From Pelargonium tetragonum (Eukaryota; Streptophyta; Magnoliopsida; Geraniales; Geraniaceae), in assembly GCA_036897445.1 (NCBI GenBank), contig JAYMTL010000067.1, forward strand, positions 36,468 to 100,467: DNA of 64,000 nucleotides, written 5' to 3'. Under the pieces are notes generated by a model. The model searched no databases. It saw only the letters and a program-made list of their open reading frames with translations, and was not told where the DNA came from. Made by a program: the position numbers and the translations under genes. Below, one piece after another: positions 24,037 to 39,100 of the stretch. The stretch's first letter is position 1, and each line of letters starts with the position of its first letter.

Positions 24037-27000
24037 CTAATTTATGTTGTAGCTTCTACTCTAAATTCATATTTAACTGGTTTAGACATACGACAGGAGC
24101 CCCTACTAACAAATAACCTTTTCTTTTAGTTAATACAAGCATCTGTTTTTTCTAGTAAGCTATTCCAGGATTTAAAATCAAGGACTTTAAAAAAGCATTT
24201 CTAGTAAAAAAGCTATAGCATTGTGCTTCTATAATTATAATAAGGACACCCCTCTTAAGCATAAAATTAGAAAGATAGGCTTGTTAATTTCTGTACTATA
24301 TGTCAATTTTTTGGTTATAACACGTATTATCGGCATTGCTACACTTCATCTTTTTTCAATATTCATTTACCTTTTTTTTACTGCAAAAGCTAAGTCCTTC
24401 ATTCATTAGTGTTATATAGTATATAGAATTTGTGTCTTTAGGGAACCTTAGCCAGTACCACACTCGCATAAGAGTTAAACAACACTCTTGGGAATAGCAA
24501 ACCCCTTAACTGAAGGATACTAAATTGCACTTGAATCCTCATAAGGGTTCATTTTATCTACATATTCATTTTCAATGCTTTAATCCGGGTCCACTATAAT
24601 ATAAAATTGTAACTTATTAAGGACCTCTTAAGACTTTCTGGTCAGATAAAGGGAGACTTGATGCTTTTTCTTGAAAATAAGGGGTTAAGGGAATGCTAGA
24701 CTTACTAAAAAATTTCGGAACTCCTTTTTACTTCGTTATATACAGTAGTATCCTAACAACTACGTTTTTTGAAATAAATAGAGAAAATGGACTACTCCAT
24801 ATTCTAGCAATTCTAACCTCACTCTCTTTAGGACCTTTTTAGGTTATAGGAAATCCCCCGGGAATAAAAACAAAACCCTTAAAACGCAGGAAAAAATCGT
24901 ATGTAAAGGCTTATTAAAACAAGTTTTAGTGCATCAAAAGGGCCTTAGAATTTGTTTCTCTATAGCTCCAGTACGCCCTTAATTTGTATTTTGTCAGAAC
25001 GTGCGGTTCAGTTATAGCGTATAGGATATCTTCCTCTTATTAAGTACTTTTTCCTCCCTAGGCGTCTCCTTTTGGCAGTAAATTACAAGAGCTTTTAGGC
25101 TCTATAAACCTGAATAGACTCGGTACTCGTTTTTTTTTTTGAATTACTAGGTGTCAAATTTACCCTTTAAAGTAACGAATAAAATAAGGGTTCCCCTGCG
25201 ACCGGCTGCTACAAAGCTTATCGAGATTAAAACAAAATAAGGTTTGTAACTCAGCTATCCATGAGTTATTGGTATTCCCTATTAAAATATTATACGTTAA
25301 TATAAAAAGAATCTAGGAATAGGGTTATGTTTTCCTATTCTTTACTTACAAAAATTCACGTACTACCCTTGAAAAGAGTATAAGAGCAGTTCTTCAATTC
25401 TATAACAACGGTATAACTTAATAGGGGCAAATCAAAATTAAGGCACTAATCTTTAACATCTGCGATACACTTTGTTACCGGAAATTTCAAATTCATTGGG
25501 TTTATATCTTTATTTACCAGTTTCTCTTGAGGATTTACTATATCATGAGATATAAATAACAGAATAAGAAAGAGCTGCGCAAATAAAGAAGTTAAAACAG
25601 GTGGTAAATAAGTAAGCTCACTTTTTGGATTTGAGCTACTTACGGAAAGGTTATGCTCACCCCTACCATTTCAATCTGAAGCTATTGACTTTTAATGGTA
25701 AAGGCTAGGTATCCCTCGGGGATTTTAAAGTACAGTTTTTTTATATTAGTTAAATATTTCCTTTTAAGTTATTCTGATTCAAAGCAGGCTGAAAAAGCAA
25801 ATTTAGGAAAAGTCTAAGCAACCTGTCCCTTTCTCTTTTGCTATTATTAAAAATCTTATCTCCTCTCTGATTCCGGACTTGTTAAAAATCTGTTACTTTT
25901 TCCTATCAATTACACAAAATTCTGATAGCATGACGCCTCCTTAAGAAAAGAGAAAATAAGCGTATGAGGCTTTATATAACGAGGGGATTAGCAAATTTCT
26001 CACAAAAATGAAAATTAGAAGTTACGGTTTTAGACTTTTCATTCCAACCAAATAATATTCAACTTTTATGGACATAGACATCCGACTTATCTATTCCTAT
26101 ATGGAACGGAGAAGCGCAGTATACAAATTTTTTCAAATTACGTACATTCTCGCTCAAACTTTAATGAAAGTTTCTTTATTAGCAAAAACATCTAAGTAAA
26201 ATGGGTTTTCGAAATATTAGAAAAATTATCCAAGACAGATATAGAACTTTTAGTTACAGGATCCAGATTCCAAGCCTGTTAAGGGACTTTTAAGTATATA
26301 AAATTTCAAGAATCTATCGGATTTAGTTAAGAACTTACTTTAGTTTTCTATCAGAATTTCCCTATTCACTACTCGTTGCGTAAAGGAAAGATGATTTAAT
26401 AATCTGTTTATAATAAAAAGAGCTGACTATCCAAACTTGTATTCATTTTTTTGATCTTTTTAGTGGACAACCCCCTGCCGTTTTACCCTGAAGTATTCCT
26501 TGGTTAATAAGAGTCCCACTCTCTATAATAGAATTACTTAAAAAACCTATTTTTTAGGTTTTTGAGAATTCTTGCTTGAAGGGGCACTCCTGCGTCGAGT
26601 TTCTTTCTCTTAAAAGCACTAACTTTAATATGGTACAAAAGTCTTGGTATTTAGTTATAAGCGGAACTGCACCAGGAAACCCGGTACCTCGAACAGAAAT
26701 GCAGTTCTAAACTTCTAAACAAAGCCCCTGCTTAGATTATATACGGGGAAACCCAGGTTATATACTTTTCTCACGGCAACTGTAAATCAAACTTGGTGAA
26801 CCTACGACCTTTAGCTAGTCTAAGTTTTCATGTTCCTTCTCTTTTTTATTTAAGTCATTATTAAGAGATTACCAGACAAGCATATTACAGCAACCTATTA
26901 AAGTTAAAGTAAAGAGTGCCCCTTAGAAACCCAGAAAGAAAAGTTCGAGATAAATATAGACATGCCAGGTGCCCTGAGAGTGCACATACTATAAGGGCCC

Positions 27001-30000
27001 CTCTGTTGGGCATAGACTTTGTCCTTTAAAAGGAAAATTGCCTGCAAAATTCTATTCCCAAGTTTTTATCTTTCAATAACTTTTTACTGTAAGGGGTACT
27101 TTTTAAAACTATGTTATTAGCTTCAAGACACAATTACTTAGTTAACATTAAGAGGAGTCTGCGGAAAAGTTTTTTTAGTCAACAACGTGTTTAAGTCTCG
27201 GGATTTCCTCGAACTTAGTGTTTAGTTAGTAAAATATGCTTTACAAAGCCATACGGAACCGAGCCCCTAATAAAGAGTAATGAGTTGGACAATATACAGA
27301 ATTTTCAGATAAAACTTACTACGAACAAATTTTCGAACCCACGACAAAAATCTTAAATAGAACTTCAACTTACCTTGTACAAAACAGGAGCAGGGTCTTA
27401 GCAAAGTAAATACGCGATTCAGTGCACAAGCTGCAAGGCTCTCATAGGGGTATAAAAAAAAGACAGTATAATAACTTATATAGAAAATAGAAATCCATTT
27501 TATAGGACTCTCATCTTAGTTCGGGCTCTGTACTAAAAAGTAAATAATTAATAGAAAGAAAATTGACGCTTTTTCTAAAGACTTTTGACCCCCGCCCTTC
27601 TTCAATTATAGGTTTTAGGTTACCCGATTTAAACCTGATTAGATGCAGCAAGCTAATAAACGTCTACCAAAATAAAAGATCTAAATTCTAAACGTTTTCA
27701 AGAATAAAGGATGGGCCATCCGCTACTTTTGTTGAAATTGAAAATTGAATGAGGAACTCTATTCCTAATACTAAAGCCCTAAAATCAAATATCTTTTTAT
27801 GGTTAGTCGAGCTTAAAGGAGAGCCCGTGGTATTACAAAGCAAAGATACACACAATTAGTAGTATACTAAGTCAAGAGGAATGCATAATAAAAAGGTTTA
27901 TATTTTACTCCCAGAAACACAGAAGAGAAGCAGAGCTATAAGTTGCTTTCGCAAAAAAGCTTTTTGTTTTTGTGTACTTAGTTCAATATTTCTAAACTGG
28001 CGATCTTTGGCTATTGTTTTTAATTAAAAGGATTCCTTCGGGAATACCCGCGCAAAACAAAAGTGGGTTAAACCCGGCACCGTAATGGGTCCAAAATAAG
28101 GCAGCAGTTAAGCTTCTGGTAGATGGAGTGTTAAACAAAAACCGGCTCTCCTTAGCCAAGGCTTGTATCAAACAAACAAAAGTTATGATATTCTTATGTA
28201 AAGACGCTAAACTTTCGGTAATATATAAAATAACAAAGAAGACCCTTACAACTACTACCGGAGACAGGAGCTCTTAATAGCTATCAGATTAGAAACCTAT
28301 TGTAATCGAAACTTCCCAATAAGCATAAAGAAAAACCCCAAGGCAATTCTCACCAAGCATAAGAAATCCCAGTGTTTAAACTCTACTAAAAGGGGCTGTA
28401 GTCTATATCAACCAAGAAGAATATTCCAAGGTGTAGCACAAGGAGTGTAAAAAAGCTAAAACAGGAAAGAAAAAAGCATTTCCCAGGAATTTTTTGACTG
28501 CTTTATGAGTATTTTAAAATTCACAATTTAAATTCGCCCTTAGCTCCCTTCCGCGTTGGCAGGATTTCCTTTTATAAAATTCAGTCCCTTTATATTTATA
28601 GTAGTAAAATGAAAATAGACCCTTTTATTAATTTGTGCTCGTTGTGGAGATCCAATGCTTTGGGGTTTAAGAGATTTATAGATTAAACCCATATTAGACA
28701 ATTACTCTTAAAGTCATGGGGCTCCCGCATTTCTATTTAAAACTTAGTTACCTCATAATACACTGAATTTGAATCTTTTTCAGCTTGCAAGTATTAAAAA
28801 GTCTATGCAAAAGGTGTACGACGAATAGTCTATAACTCAGGTTTAAGCGTATCCTAAAACTAAATAGTTAAAATTTTATCAAACAGCGCGCTCAGAGTCT
28901 TCTCTTAGGCTTTCTGGGGATGGGGAATCCCAATTATCAAGGAGTACTTAATAACGAATTACGGGTTTCGCTTTGTTTTCTAAGGAACCGCTATCCACCC
29001 GATTCTCCCGGTAAAGTAGTTATAATACTTGATTAAGGGTTTTTAAGTTACTTTCTTGGAAGGTGCTACTTTAGTGGAGAAAACCCGTTTTATATTATAC
29101 ATACAAGAATCCCACAATAAATTAAGAAAAAAATCCTTCTGAACCAGACTTTTCAAAATTACTACCTTATAAGTTAGTGCTTTTCTCTCAGTTTTATTAC
29201 TATACGCGGAATACCTGAAGTTAGAGGTTTTAGTTACAAATTCAATTAGATCTCAGGTTTTACAGGAGCAACCTCTTCTTTATTAAATTGGCTTCTCACA
29301 ATCCATTAGTTATTAGGGTCCTTTTCGGAGGTTATAAATCCTACAGTTTACTAGGTTTTCTATTAGAGTAAAGCGTTTATCAAATCTACTTGTAGGGGAC
29401 TCCACAAAAGAGCTTGTTCTACAGGCACTTTCGAAGCCTATATCGTCGAGAACTTTTCTCGTGCAAGGTTTTTCTACTTTTCTACGATTTACTGCATCAT
29501 AGGTAAATTTTATTCCAGGGGAAGGGTCGTTACTAATAAAAAAGGCTTAAGTTTAACTTTAAAATAGAAATCCTGGGATAATTTAAGAGGAGAAGAAATA
29601 CAAAAAGAATTTGGGTCTCTTTAACCTTTTGCTATTCTAGGGGTTATAACCCTTTAAAATATAGTAACTAGAGCGAGTTCTTTTAAAAGGAGTCTTCCGC
29701 TAAGGAAAGTAATTCAAATAGGGTTAAAGGACTCTTCTGGTTTTCGAAATGTGCTAAAAGGGCCCTTCCCTGCCCGTTTTAAAGCGCAAAAATTCTGGAT
29801 GATTCTTGTAAGTGAGTCTTTTGATCCTTTGAATTTCGATAGGAACTTAACTAGGAGCTTCCTTTAGATAGAATTCTCAAGCCGGGATTCCTTTATTATT
29901 ACGGATAACTTGCACTTCGAAGTTGTATTATATTAAGGGTTATTCTATTCTTTTTGTTTTAAACTTTTCAGTTATTAACCAGAGTTAAATGGTCGAGGGT
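24037..30000. other. non-coding background
   Basis: Almost 6 kb with a single 62-codon frame (24221-24409, plus), whose centre is hydrophobic (VLYVNFLVI) but has no motif. An 11-T run lies at 25130-25140. A weak hairpin at 26541-26563 (aaaaacct / aggttttt, 7-base T-rich loop) has the shape of a weak terminator without a GC stem and is probably chance. A T-loop-like ttcgaaccc box near 27333 (minus, cgtgggttcgaaa) lacks the 3' stem. No repeats or mobile elements were seen. Confidence 0.5.
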
Positions 30001-33000
30001 TTCTGTAATGTCAAGAAAAACCAACTGCTGGGGTTTGTAAAAAGCTTTAGTTTTTCCTTGCCTTAAAAGGATTTTTAGAACTCTCGCTGGGTTTTCGTTT
30101 TTAAGTACTTATACCACTTTTTGATATAAAGTTCTCTTTCATTTTTTTCCGCACCGCAATATTTTTATAAGGAACCCTTCTGGCTTTGCCCCGTATTTCT
30201 TAGTAAGGGGTTAATTTTTTTTAGAGATACAGTACAAACATACTGCAAATTTTCAAGAGTTACCTATACACGGATACAAAAAAGAAAGCCCTCCTACTTG
30301 CTTGGCATTTTTGGGAGATACTACTTCTCAAGCCACACAAAAGGGTATTAAAGGGGCACCTTAAGGCTATAATTTTATTATACCACGAAATTGACAAGGC
30401 GTGCAACATAAAATCCAACGATAAGCCTATAAACTAAAGTTAATAATGCGTCTTAGTCTTTTTATAACAGGGGCTTCCTCAACTATAGAGTCTCTTTAAA
30501 CTCTTTATTTAAAGGGCTCCTAAAAGGAAAATATTCCCTAGTTTCTAGGACAACCCTTAAACCCCCTTTTAGTTATTTGCTATTCTAAACTAAATCAAGA
30601 AATATAAAAAAGAAGAAACTTTTTAGTTCTACTTTGTTACTGTCAAAGACTCCTCGTAAAAGCGGCATACATTTGTCTTTTCGATCATACCTCGAAGAAG
30701 CAACCTATACTCATGTAATATAACTAGCGCGGCATGCCTCTAAAATTTTATATACTATTAACTAAACCCGTTAGATATGACATGGAGCATAAAAGGATCT
30801 AATTACAAAATAAAAGCTCTAATGTAGTTCAATGCAGGGCTGATAGAGCTCCTTTGTTTCTTAAAAGGCCTTGCTTTACCAGATTAGAAAGAAAGTTTTA
30901 GTCTCTATTTTCTTTTCGCTAACTTAAGTACCCCATAAGTCAAAACTAGAATTTAGAAAAACTCCTACATTAAGGACATAAACATCTTAAATTTTTTTAG
31001 TAAATTTGAACGAATAAATAATACCAAATTATACAAAAACGAGGTCCCAACTCCCTACTATATAAATAAATGAATTAATTCTACCTTATTACCTAAGTAA
31101 CCCTTAGCTGATAGAAAGAACCTCGAATCGTTTACACAAGGAAGGACTTTATTCCATAAGGATTCCCGACTCTTTTTTTATTATATATATTTTTTCCTTG
31201 TATCTAAATTTCCTTAGAGTATTCTTAATAAGTTAGTTTATTCTATGAGAAAAGTTTATCCCTAAAACTTGATTCGAGTATGAACCTTTTTATTAATAAA
31301 TGAGCCCGCGCTTTTTGTTTTTTATTCCCAAGTGCCCCCTATGCCACAAAAAAACTGACAGGACTATATTCATAACCTAAAAACGGAATAACCCTTTTTT
31401 TGCGCAATCAATATAATATATTAACTTAGGGGTTCCGGCCCTTTTAAAAAAACCCTAAAAGCTTTCTTTAACCGACTAAATTATTAAGCTATAGAGATCT
31501 AGAGTGAAAAGACAAGCCTATCAACAAAGAATTTTTTGTGATTAGGATTCTTACTTTTTTGTGCCACTTTACGGAAATCCAGGCTTTAAAAAGAATACTT
31601 CTTGGCTAGCACTTTTGTTATGTTATTTGATCAAATCTAAAACATTGCCGGAGGGATACTTTTAATTATGAGTACTATTTAGTACTGCTCGAGAAATTTT
31701 CATTTCTTCAATTCTATGCCTAAAAGCAAGGAAATACCCTTTCTTTTAACTTAATAGCAGGCCCCGAATCCATAATATATATAACTGAAATTTAAGTTTG
31801 TACCTTTCCCTTTTCAAAATTAGCGACTTGTGGTCTATAAGGGAACATAAGGGTTTTATCTTGGACTTCCTTGTACTAGGAAACGAGAGTTAATAAAAGG
31901 GGAGATTTTTCTGGATAAAGAAAGGTAAAACCTTGTTTGTCATTACTGTTAGAGCTATAGGTTTGCTTAGAACGGATTTCTTGTACTTCAATATTTGTAA
32001 GCCTATTTGACTTTCTATAGTGTTCTTGGTTAGTCTTTCAGAAAGAAAACTCTATCCCGAATTGATTGAGCAGCGTACTTTCTCTTATAGGATTACTAGC
32101 GAGCGGAAGTAAAAGAACCTGTCAAGAAAGATTTTGATCCTGTAAATATATGCGGCGAAAGCCTTAGTATAAAAGTAAGTCAAACTTTTCAGATTTATAA
32201 GATAGCAAGTAAGATACGACTTTTACAAGTTCCTCTTTTGTAGGACCCTTTTCTTACCAGAATTGTTATTTTGGGTAAAGGAGATTCTTAGTTATGGAAC
32301 AGCTTTAGAAGATTGTAATATTTATATTTCGGGATTAAACCTATAATGAAGTCTAGAGCCTTTATATAAGTTAAGTTGAAACTCTCTGGATACCGGTATT
32401 GTAGGGTTTTAGATCTATAAAAAATGGACTTAAGAGGATTTTTAGACGACTGCCTTTATATAAAGCCTCCTTGAGTTCAGTTCCTAGGCTACAAGTTTCT
32501 GTATAGTTTTTTTAGTTTTTCATGGGTATAACCTGGGTTTACCTCAAAGCTTCAAAAAAAAGTAGGGGGTCTGACTCGTGGATCTCCCTATCCAGGTTTG
32601 ACTTCCTTTTTCCTGCACCCCTATGCTGACCGATGCTTTTACCACTTTAATTTCAATTTATAGCTAACTAAAAAATGCACGAAAATTTCGCAGGAGATAC
32701 CTTAATAACAGCTTATGTAACTCGATTTAACAAGTTTTCTAGCTCTATATTATTCTGGGACTTCCGTAAAAGACACTAATATTAAATACTCATAAGCCTA
32801 TAAATGTTCAAAGGTTGGTTAAGAATGGATATCTAAAGTAAGGCGCAATCCCGGGGAATACAGCGCCTTTAGGGCCTTCCCACAAAGAGTACAAGATAGT
32901 TTCTAAATTCATATTTATGGATATTTTGAAAATCTTTTTACTAACTAGGAAATATAAACGGAGGGCAGGGGAAAAGTGTAGGCCCCCTTTCCTGCTTAAA

Positions 33001-36000
33001 AATGTAAAATAAAAATGAACCAATATGGGAGCTTTTTCTTATATCATGTGTTTGGTCTATTCTGGCTTTTACTCAAAGAGGTGCTACTTATAGGTCTTTA
33101 TCGCAGCAAAAGAAGCTAAGATAAAAAGGCTAAAATGTGATATTCTGTTGATTTACTTAGGAGATCTAGAGAATACAAGGGTGTTCTAAAGTTGGAATTT
33201 CCCTTAGTTTGGTATGAAATTTCTATTTTATATGAGTTACTCCCTCATTCTAGGCAGGCTTGGGATATAGGCGCAAAGCTGCGAAGTTTTTTCTTTTTAT
33301 GTAACCTTGGATAAGATTATAGGAATTCTTAACTTCTATTTTTATAAGGGCTTAAAGTCTGAATTGTTCCTCGTTTTAAAGATCTACAAAATGGACTGGA
33401 TTCCCGAATTCTTTTTTATCCTGCCAGTTCTTGGTTCAATAAGCCATATCTTTAATGAAAGGGAGTCCTTAACATGAGAGTTTATTTATACTGATATTGG
33501 TTGGGAGGAGATAGCTGGGCAGTACAAGGTACTCGTAATTACAGCAGGAGGTATTAGAACTTTATAATATACTGAGGAATATATTATATAATTTTAAGTC
33601 TTTAAACAAGAGTTTACCTACATTTTTCGAGGGCTTCATAACACACAGCTTAAAGGGTCCTACCAGATTTCTTTTATACTTAAAAAAACTTTTATCCTCT
33701 AGCCAGACACTTATACACTTCGTAGACTAACTTAATTTCTATTTTATAAGCTCAAAACTTGATAACTTAACTAGTATCCGTAAGGGACTTTCCACGGGGT
33801 AATTTGCGAACTTTTTTTAAACCGACTTCTTTATTACAGAACCTAAAAAAAGAATAACTTGACTCTGCAGGAGCTCTTTAATGCTTTAATGTAGGATGCT
33901 TTTTCTTTCCAGTCCTATAGCAGTTATAGAGTTCCAAAATCTATCCGCTAAAGCACACTTCTTAAATACTTAATCTAAGGAGAGATACCTGATTACTATT
34001 TTCTTTGTCCTGAACCCTTCTTGTTTTTTCCGCGGACTTTAAGCCAAGGGCTTCGGAATAAAGTAATGAGTTAATTTTGCCGCCGACCTTACAGATACCT
34101 GATAAGGAAACCAGGTATACCAAATTCATGTACTCTAGCAGACAGGACCTTACGGAGAATTCGCTAAATCCTTATACCGGAACTTACAAGTACTAATCCA
34201 AGGGACTTAGTGTATCCGTTTTTAGAATGAAACTATAACAAGAACCCGAAATTGGGTTAAAATTAGAGGCTAGACCTCGCTTTTGAGTAGGACAAGCAAT
34301 TCTATATAAGTATCTCTTAAGCGCAGAGCACCCAGGTAATGCAATTAAGAAGTAATTCCTTTTTGTAATAAAGTTTTAGCTTAGGAAAAATCCCTGTTGC
34401 AAATTTAAGGTCTAAAAAAAATGAAGTATAGTCCAGTCCAGGATTCCGATAAGTTACTCAGCTCTTTTTTCTGTGCATAATCCCTGGGGGAGTCCTAATA
34501 TCTAATATAATAAGGGGCCCGAGTCTATAGGAATTCTACGGTGTAAAGCGGTGCTCAAAAATTGCCGTGTATTAAGCATGATTTTTTTAGGTCCGGAATT
34601 GCCCTAAAATTATTAGCATTTAAGCTCGAGACTAGATTAACTGTAAAGACGCTCTACACCTCGTTCTATAAAAAGCGAGTAACCGGCGAATAACAAAAAA
34701 CCAGAAACTTTTTTAAGGCGCCCTTTGGAAAACCCCTAAAATTGACTTGTATAAAGTCCCTGACGGACCTACACTACGGATAATTATCGAAATATCAATT
34801 AAATTAAATAAAAGAAGTTAGTATTAAGTAGATAGTACGCAAGCAGAAAGTTTTTTATAAAATAAAATTACAGCATATTCCAAGAGGAGCGAGGATCCTA
34901 TATCTTTTCTTTTTATAGCAGGAAAAGGGGAATGCATCCTAGTAGAGAACTCCTTTTTGGAATGGGTTTAGTAGGTAAACAGGAGCACTAAGATATAATG
35001 CAACAACACCTAGTATATGAACAATGAGTCACTTTTACGAGCCCCTTTGAGATACAAGACTCTAGTTATTACAGCAAAGAGGTTTCAGATTGCCATACAC
35101 CGCATATGCCTTGCTTATCTTCGAAAGATTGTTAAAAAATCTCCTTTTTGTTGTCGTATCGATCCTTAACTTTGTTCAAAATAAACTACTCTTCTGCATA
35201 TTAAAAGGGGTTGGGTACGCTTACTTTTTTGATACTATCCACTATCAACAAGGATCTTTTTTATAAAAAAGTTTTATATGACACGAGGTCTGAGGAAACC
35301 ATAACCCCCAAAAATTTTATAGAGAGATACTTGAGCATTATATTAGATAAGATCCTCTTTGTACTCCCCGCGACTCAATCAAAATAAAGTCTAACTTGAA
35401 AAGGAATCATAATCGCTTTAATAAAGAAAAGACTTTACTCCTACTCTGGAAATCCTGTAAATGAGTAAGTGAAATAGTATGCTAAGAGTGGCTTATTCTT
35501 CATGTAGACAAGTTTAGTTTAGACAAAGCAAACCTTAGTTGAATTTCATCAAGGTTCGTGTACAATAAATTTAGAGCATAGGTTGTCCTTGAGTGCGGGG
35601 GATATAAAACTTACTATCGAACTGACGAAATTCATATTACAACAGGTTGCATCTGTAAATACTAAAAATGCCTTCTGAAACACTTTCAATTAAATTCGGA
35701 AAATCAGAAAGCATTACGTATGTATAGATTAGAAAGATTTAGATAAAAGATTCCCAGAAAAAGTACTGGACACAAGCCCCTCCGGGGACTCCGGTTTATT
35801 AATTTGTATGTCTTTTACTGACTCAATATTCAGTAAGCAGCTAGGATCCCAAAATGTTAGACTTTTAAAAGGAAAGAGCAGAGAACCTGGGTACCTAATT
35901 CTAGAATTCAAGCTATTTTTCCCTGATTAATATATACGTTAGTAAAAAAAATCTTACAAGACCTGGGTAGACTTTAGAGATTAAAAATAGCAAAAGTCCG

Positions 36001-36023
36001 GAAACAGAGAAACTTAGTAAAAA
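30001..36023. other. non-coding background
   Basis: Two frames of 60-71 codons (32808-33023 and 35729-35911, minus) without motif. A 9-pair AT-only hairpin lies at 33563-33588 (tataatata / tatattata). No gene, RNA or repeat is supported. Confidence 0.5.
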
Positions 36024-36106
36024 TCCCTACGGGGACTTGAACCCCCGAATTCTCTTAAACATAGTTTTGAGTTTATCGCACAGTTGGCTTAACCGAGAAG
36101 AAGGAA
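36024..36106 (-). tRNA. best tRNA-like element, class II shape, possibly Leu
   Basis: On the minus strand the 83-base stretch has most tRNA parts. Acceptor: 36100-36106 with 36024-36030, five Watson-Crick pairs, one G-U and one mismatch. T arm: four G-C pairs (36043-36046 with 36031-36034) plus a possible G-U, enclosing a ttcaag box in a loop of 6-8 bases, one off the usual seven. Middle: a 5-pair stem (36071-36075 with 36056-36060) with a 10-base loop containing ctcaaaa, which would place CAA (Leu). D region: ccgagaag / ggttaagcc, imperfect. The length and spare bases before the T arm suit a class II tRNA (Leu or Ser). The off-size T loop and wide anticodon loop suggest a pseudogene or a divergent organelle tRNA. 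Confidence 0.4.
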
Positions 36107-39100
36107 AAGGAACATTCTACTTAAGTGATTTCGTTTCTAGTATAACTCCCCCACCTGCCTCGATTTGCGGGAATTCCTTTTAGTTGTATTTACCCCAATT
36201 TCAAGGAAGCCTATAGACTTTTAGTGTAATGGTAAGGCTAATTCTATTACGAAAGGGGGTTCTTTTAGAACTATATCCCTTATATTCTGATCAATTTGTA
36301 CAGCTCCGAGTTCTCGCTATGATAGCAGTAAGCTAAAGCTTCTCCTTCGTTAACAAGGGTTTATAACCCCCACTTTACTAATACCAGCTTTCGACCATAG
36401 CGAAATTTTAAGTCCTTTAAAAATACAGACCTAAGCCAAGGAAACACGCCCATAATATAGGCTCTTGTAATCTTTATTTAACAAAAGTGTTAATAGTTTT
36501 GTAATAAAGTGCCGAGATTTTTAGGCTTTCCTCAGTCGAAGTCCAGAGAGACCCAGTATTAGACTTTGCTAGTTTACGTTCAAGAACTTTCTTAGTTCTA
36601 CCGTTTAATAAGATTTTCCAGGGTGGGCCGGAAACTTTTTATAGTAGTGGAAGTAAGACATAAGGGGGTATTCTTGTTATTAGTATACTTTTTTATAAAT
36701 GGAGTCCCGGCGGGGTCTTTCTTTTGTTCTGTATCTGGGAAAGCTGTTGCCCTTGTTAAGTTTAAGTATAGTCTGTATTTAAAGGGATCCCCTACGTATC
36801 TCTGTAAAGATTAGCTCCCAGCTTAATCAGCGTTTGTACCAAAAGCTCAGGGTTTCCTAGACTTATAGGCAAGAAAAGAAGAATCTTACCAGGGTTTGTA
36901 ACTAGTAGAACAGGCAGAGCCTTGATTTGTGTTCTGAATCAAGGATCTTAGAAAAGAAAGTAGGAGTATAGAAGGCGTATTTTAAGGAACTTCTTTAAGT
37001 ATTTGTATGGAAAATTGTCTTCAGTTTTTTAATTACGCAGTGTTTCTAAATGCAACGCTCGTTTACAGAGAGAGTTTCTTGTATCTGGTATAAGTGAGTG
37101 TATATACCTGTTGAGTATATAAGTCTTCCTAGTTGTCAAGCAGCTCTAAGTTTTCCTATAGAGTACTTTAAATCTTATGGTGGGACTCGAATTCTATTGC
37201 TTCCTTTTTTAAATACTTTTCATAAATGGAATACCTTTTTACTACGAGCCGGGGTTACTCCTGTTTACTCTATATTTAGTACAAGACTTCCAATCTTAGT
37301 TAGGCGGTTAATACCCTTTCCTAAATTAAATAACTTTACTGCTGCATGAGAAGGATACCCCTTAGGTGGGTCGCTGGGTTTGTTAGTTTACATAAGTTAA
37401 AGATATAAATTGTAAGTTCTTCTTAAGTTGTACTCACTTCTAAATCTACGCACTTTCGCTTTTATACCTAATAGAAAGCTTTGACTTTTGGCGTTATACC
37501 TTGAAAATACTGCACAATAGTGGGATTTTTAGGCAGTCCCTTACTCAGTTAAGCCCTTTTTTATACTTGGAGTGCTTGAGAGTGCCAAATTTTATCCTAG
37601 CAAGAAGTTGAAAAACTTGACGGGAGAGTGAGAATGAAAAAGAACCCCTCTTTAATGTGTCTATGTTTCAAGTCGGGCAAATAAACAATTAGTTCACACT
37701 CTTTTTTAGAGCTTCAAAGGAAGAGAAAGTTTAGTTAAAAAGGGGAGTTTTTAGTTAAGTATATAACCTAAAAGGGTCCTGAGCTTTTAATAAGAGGTGT
37801 GGGAACCTTTATTACAACACGCTAAGGCCCAGTTATGGAACTCTTTTTGGGACAAGGTAGAGGAAAAAGTCCCGTAAGCCCCGTTTTGAAAGTGGAGATA
37901 TTATCTTATCTAACTGCCAAATGAATGGAGGATTTACACTTGTTTCCGGGTACATTTTAATAAAAGATTGCCGGGGTCCTTGTATTTACTCGCACAAATG
38001 CATAACTAAGATATTGGAAAGCTTTCTATTTTTATTCCTGCGTATCCTAGATTTTTACAATCTTAGTTAATTTATAATACATGAGATTTTCTTAGTAGAA
38101 TTGTTTTCTCCTGCAGTAATATCAGTTATAGTAAAATCTCTCAGTTATGAACTTTATACAAAATATAGCTGAGGGGCTCTTGCCACAACTACATTTCGTA
38201 ATCTTTAAGATAAGAGGGGTTTTTGACTTGATAGTATAGTAAAAGTACTAACTAAAAAAGCTCTTACCCTATAATTCAAGAACCTACTTTACGAGCATTT
38301 CCGAACGATAAAATAGAAATTAGTATGCCTTGTAAAGGACCCTTTCTTTTTGCGTGCGAATTTCCTATGTTTTAATCATTCATACTTTCTCCGGATTTTG
38401 TCTTACTTATTAGTTTAGTAGGAGCTCTTACTTCTATTCCCAGAGTCCCTTGAATTAAAATACCAAAAAAGGAACTCCTGCAAAAAGTTAAGTAATTCAA
38501 AAAAATCTCTTAGCAGCTGCCCCGGAAAGTCTTTATTAAAAACCTCAACCCTGGAAATTTCTTAAGAAGGTTTCTTTTTTTATCCTTGTGACGTTTTGTT
38601 ACACGGGATCCGGAAGAAACACTAACCCTACTAAATCCATTAAAGCACTTTTTACTAAAATTATTACCCCTACGGGCCGTCCAGAGAACGCCGGGCAGCA
38701 ACACAACAACAGGAAAACAACTTAGCCCTACACCAGAGACTCCTCCTTTATCCCAAAGAATATATTTTAGATTTAGAATCTTTATTATCTATAATGGAAA
38801 CCCTGGAAAACAAAGGACAACAACCCTTACTTGCTACTTTAACTTAGACTGAAAACTTCTTATTAATATTAAACAGCAAAAGGAAAAACTTGTTTTTGGA
38901 GTTGTACTCATTTTCTTTAATATTTAAATCTATGGAATATGGAGAATACTAGAGTTCAAGTCCCGCAGTGTACAGTAAGGCAACAGCTTCTTTAAGTAAA
39001 CTCAGAGAGTAAGACAGAAGAAATTGGCTGCATAGGTTCTAATCGCAGAGTACTTATAAGATAAGACTGTAAGACTAATAAATTAAACTACGAAATCTCT

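Noticed and set aside
26541-26563. Hairpin with T-rich loop as an intrinsic terminator
   Set aside because: Stem has only two G-C pairs and no gene ends nearby.
35090-35110. catacaccgcatatgcc as an SSU rRNA 3' motif
   Set aside because: Only a few bases match and no flanking helix is present.
37098-37349. 83-codon frame starting at GTG
   Set aside because: No family resemblance, no start signal, chance length.
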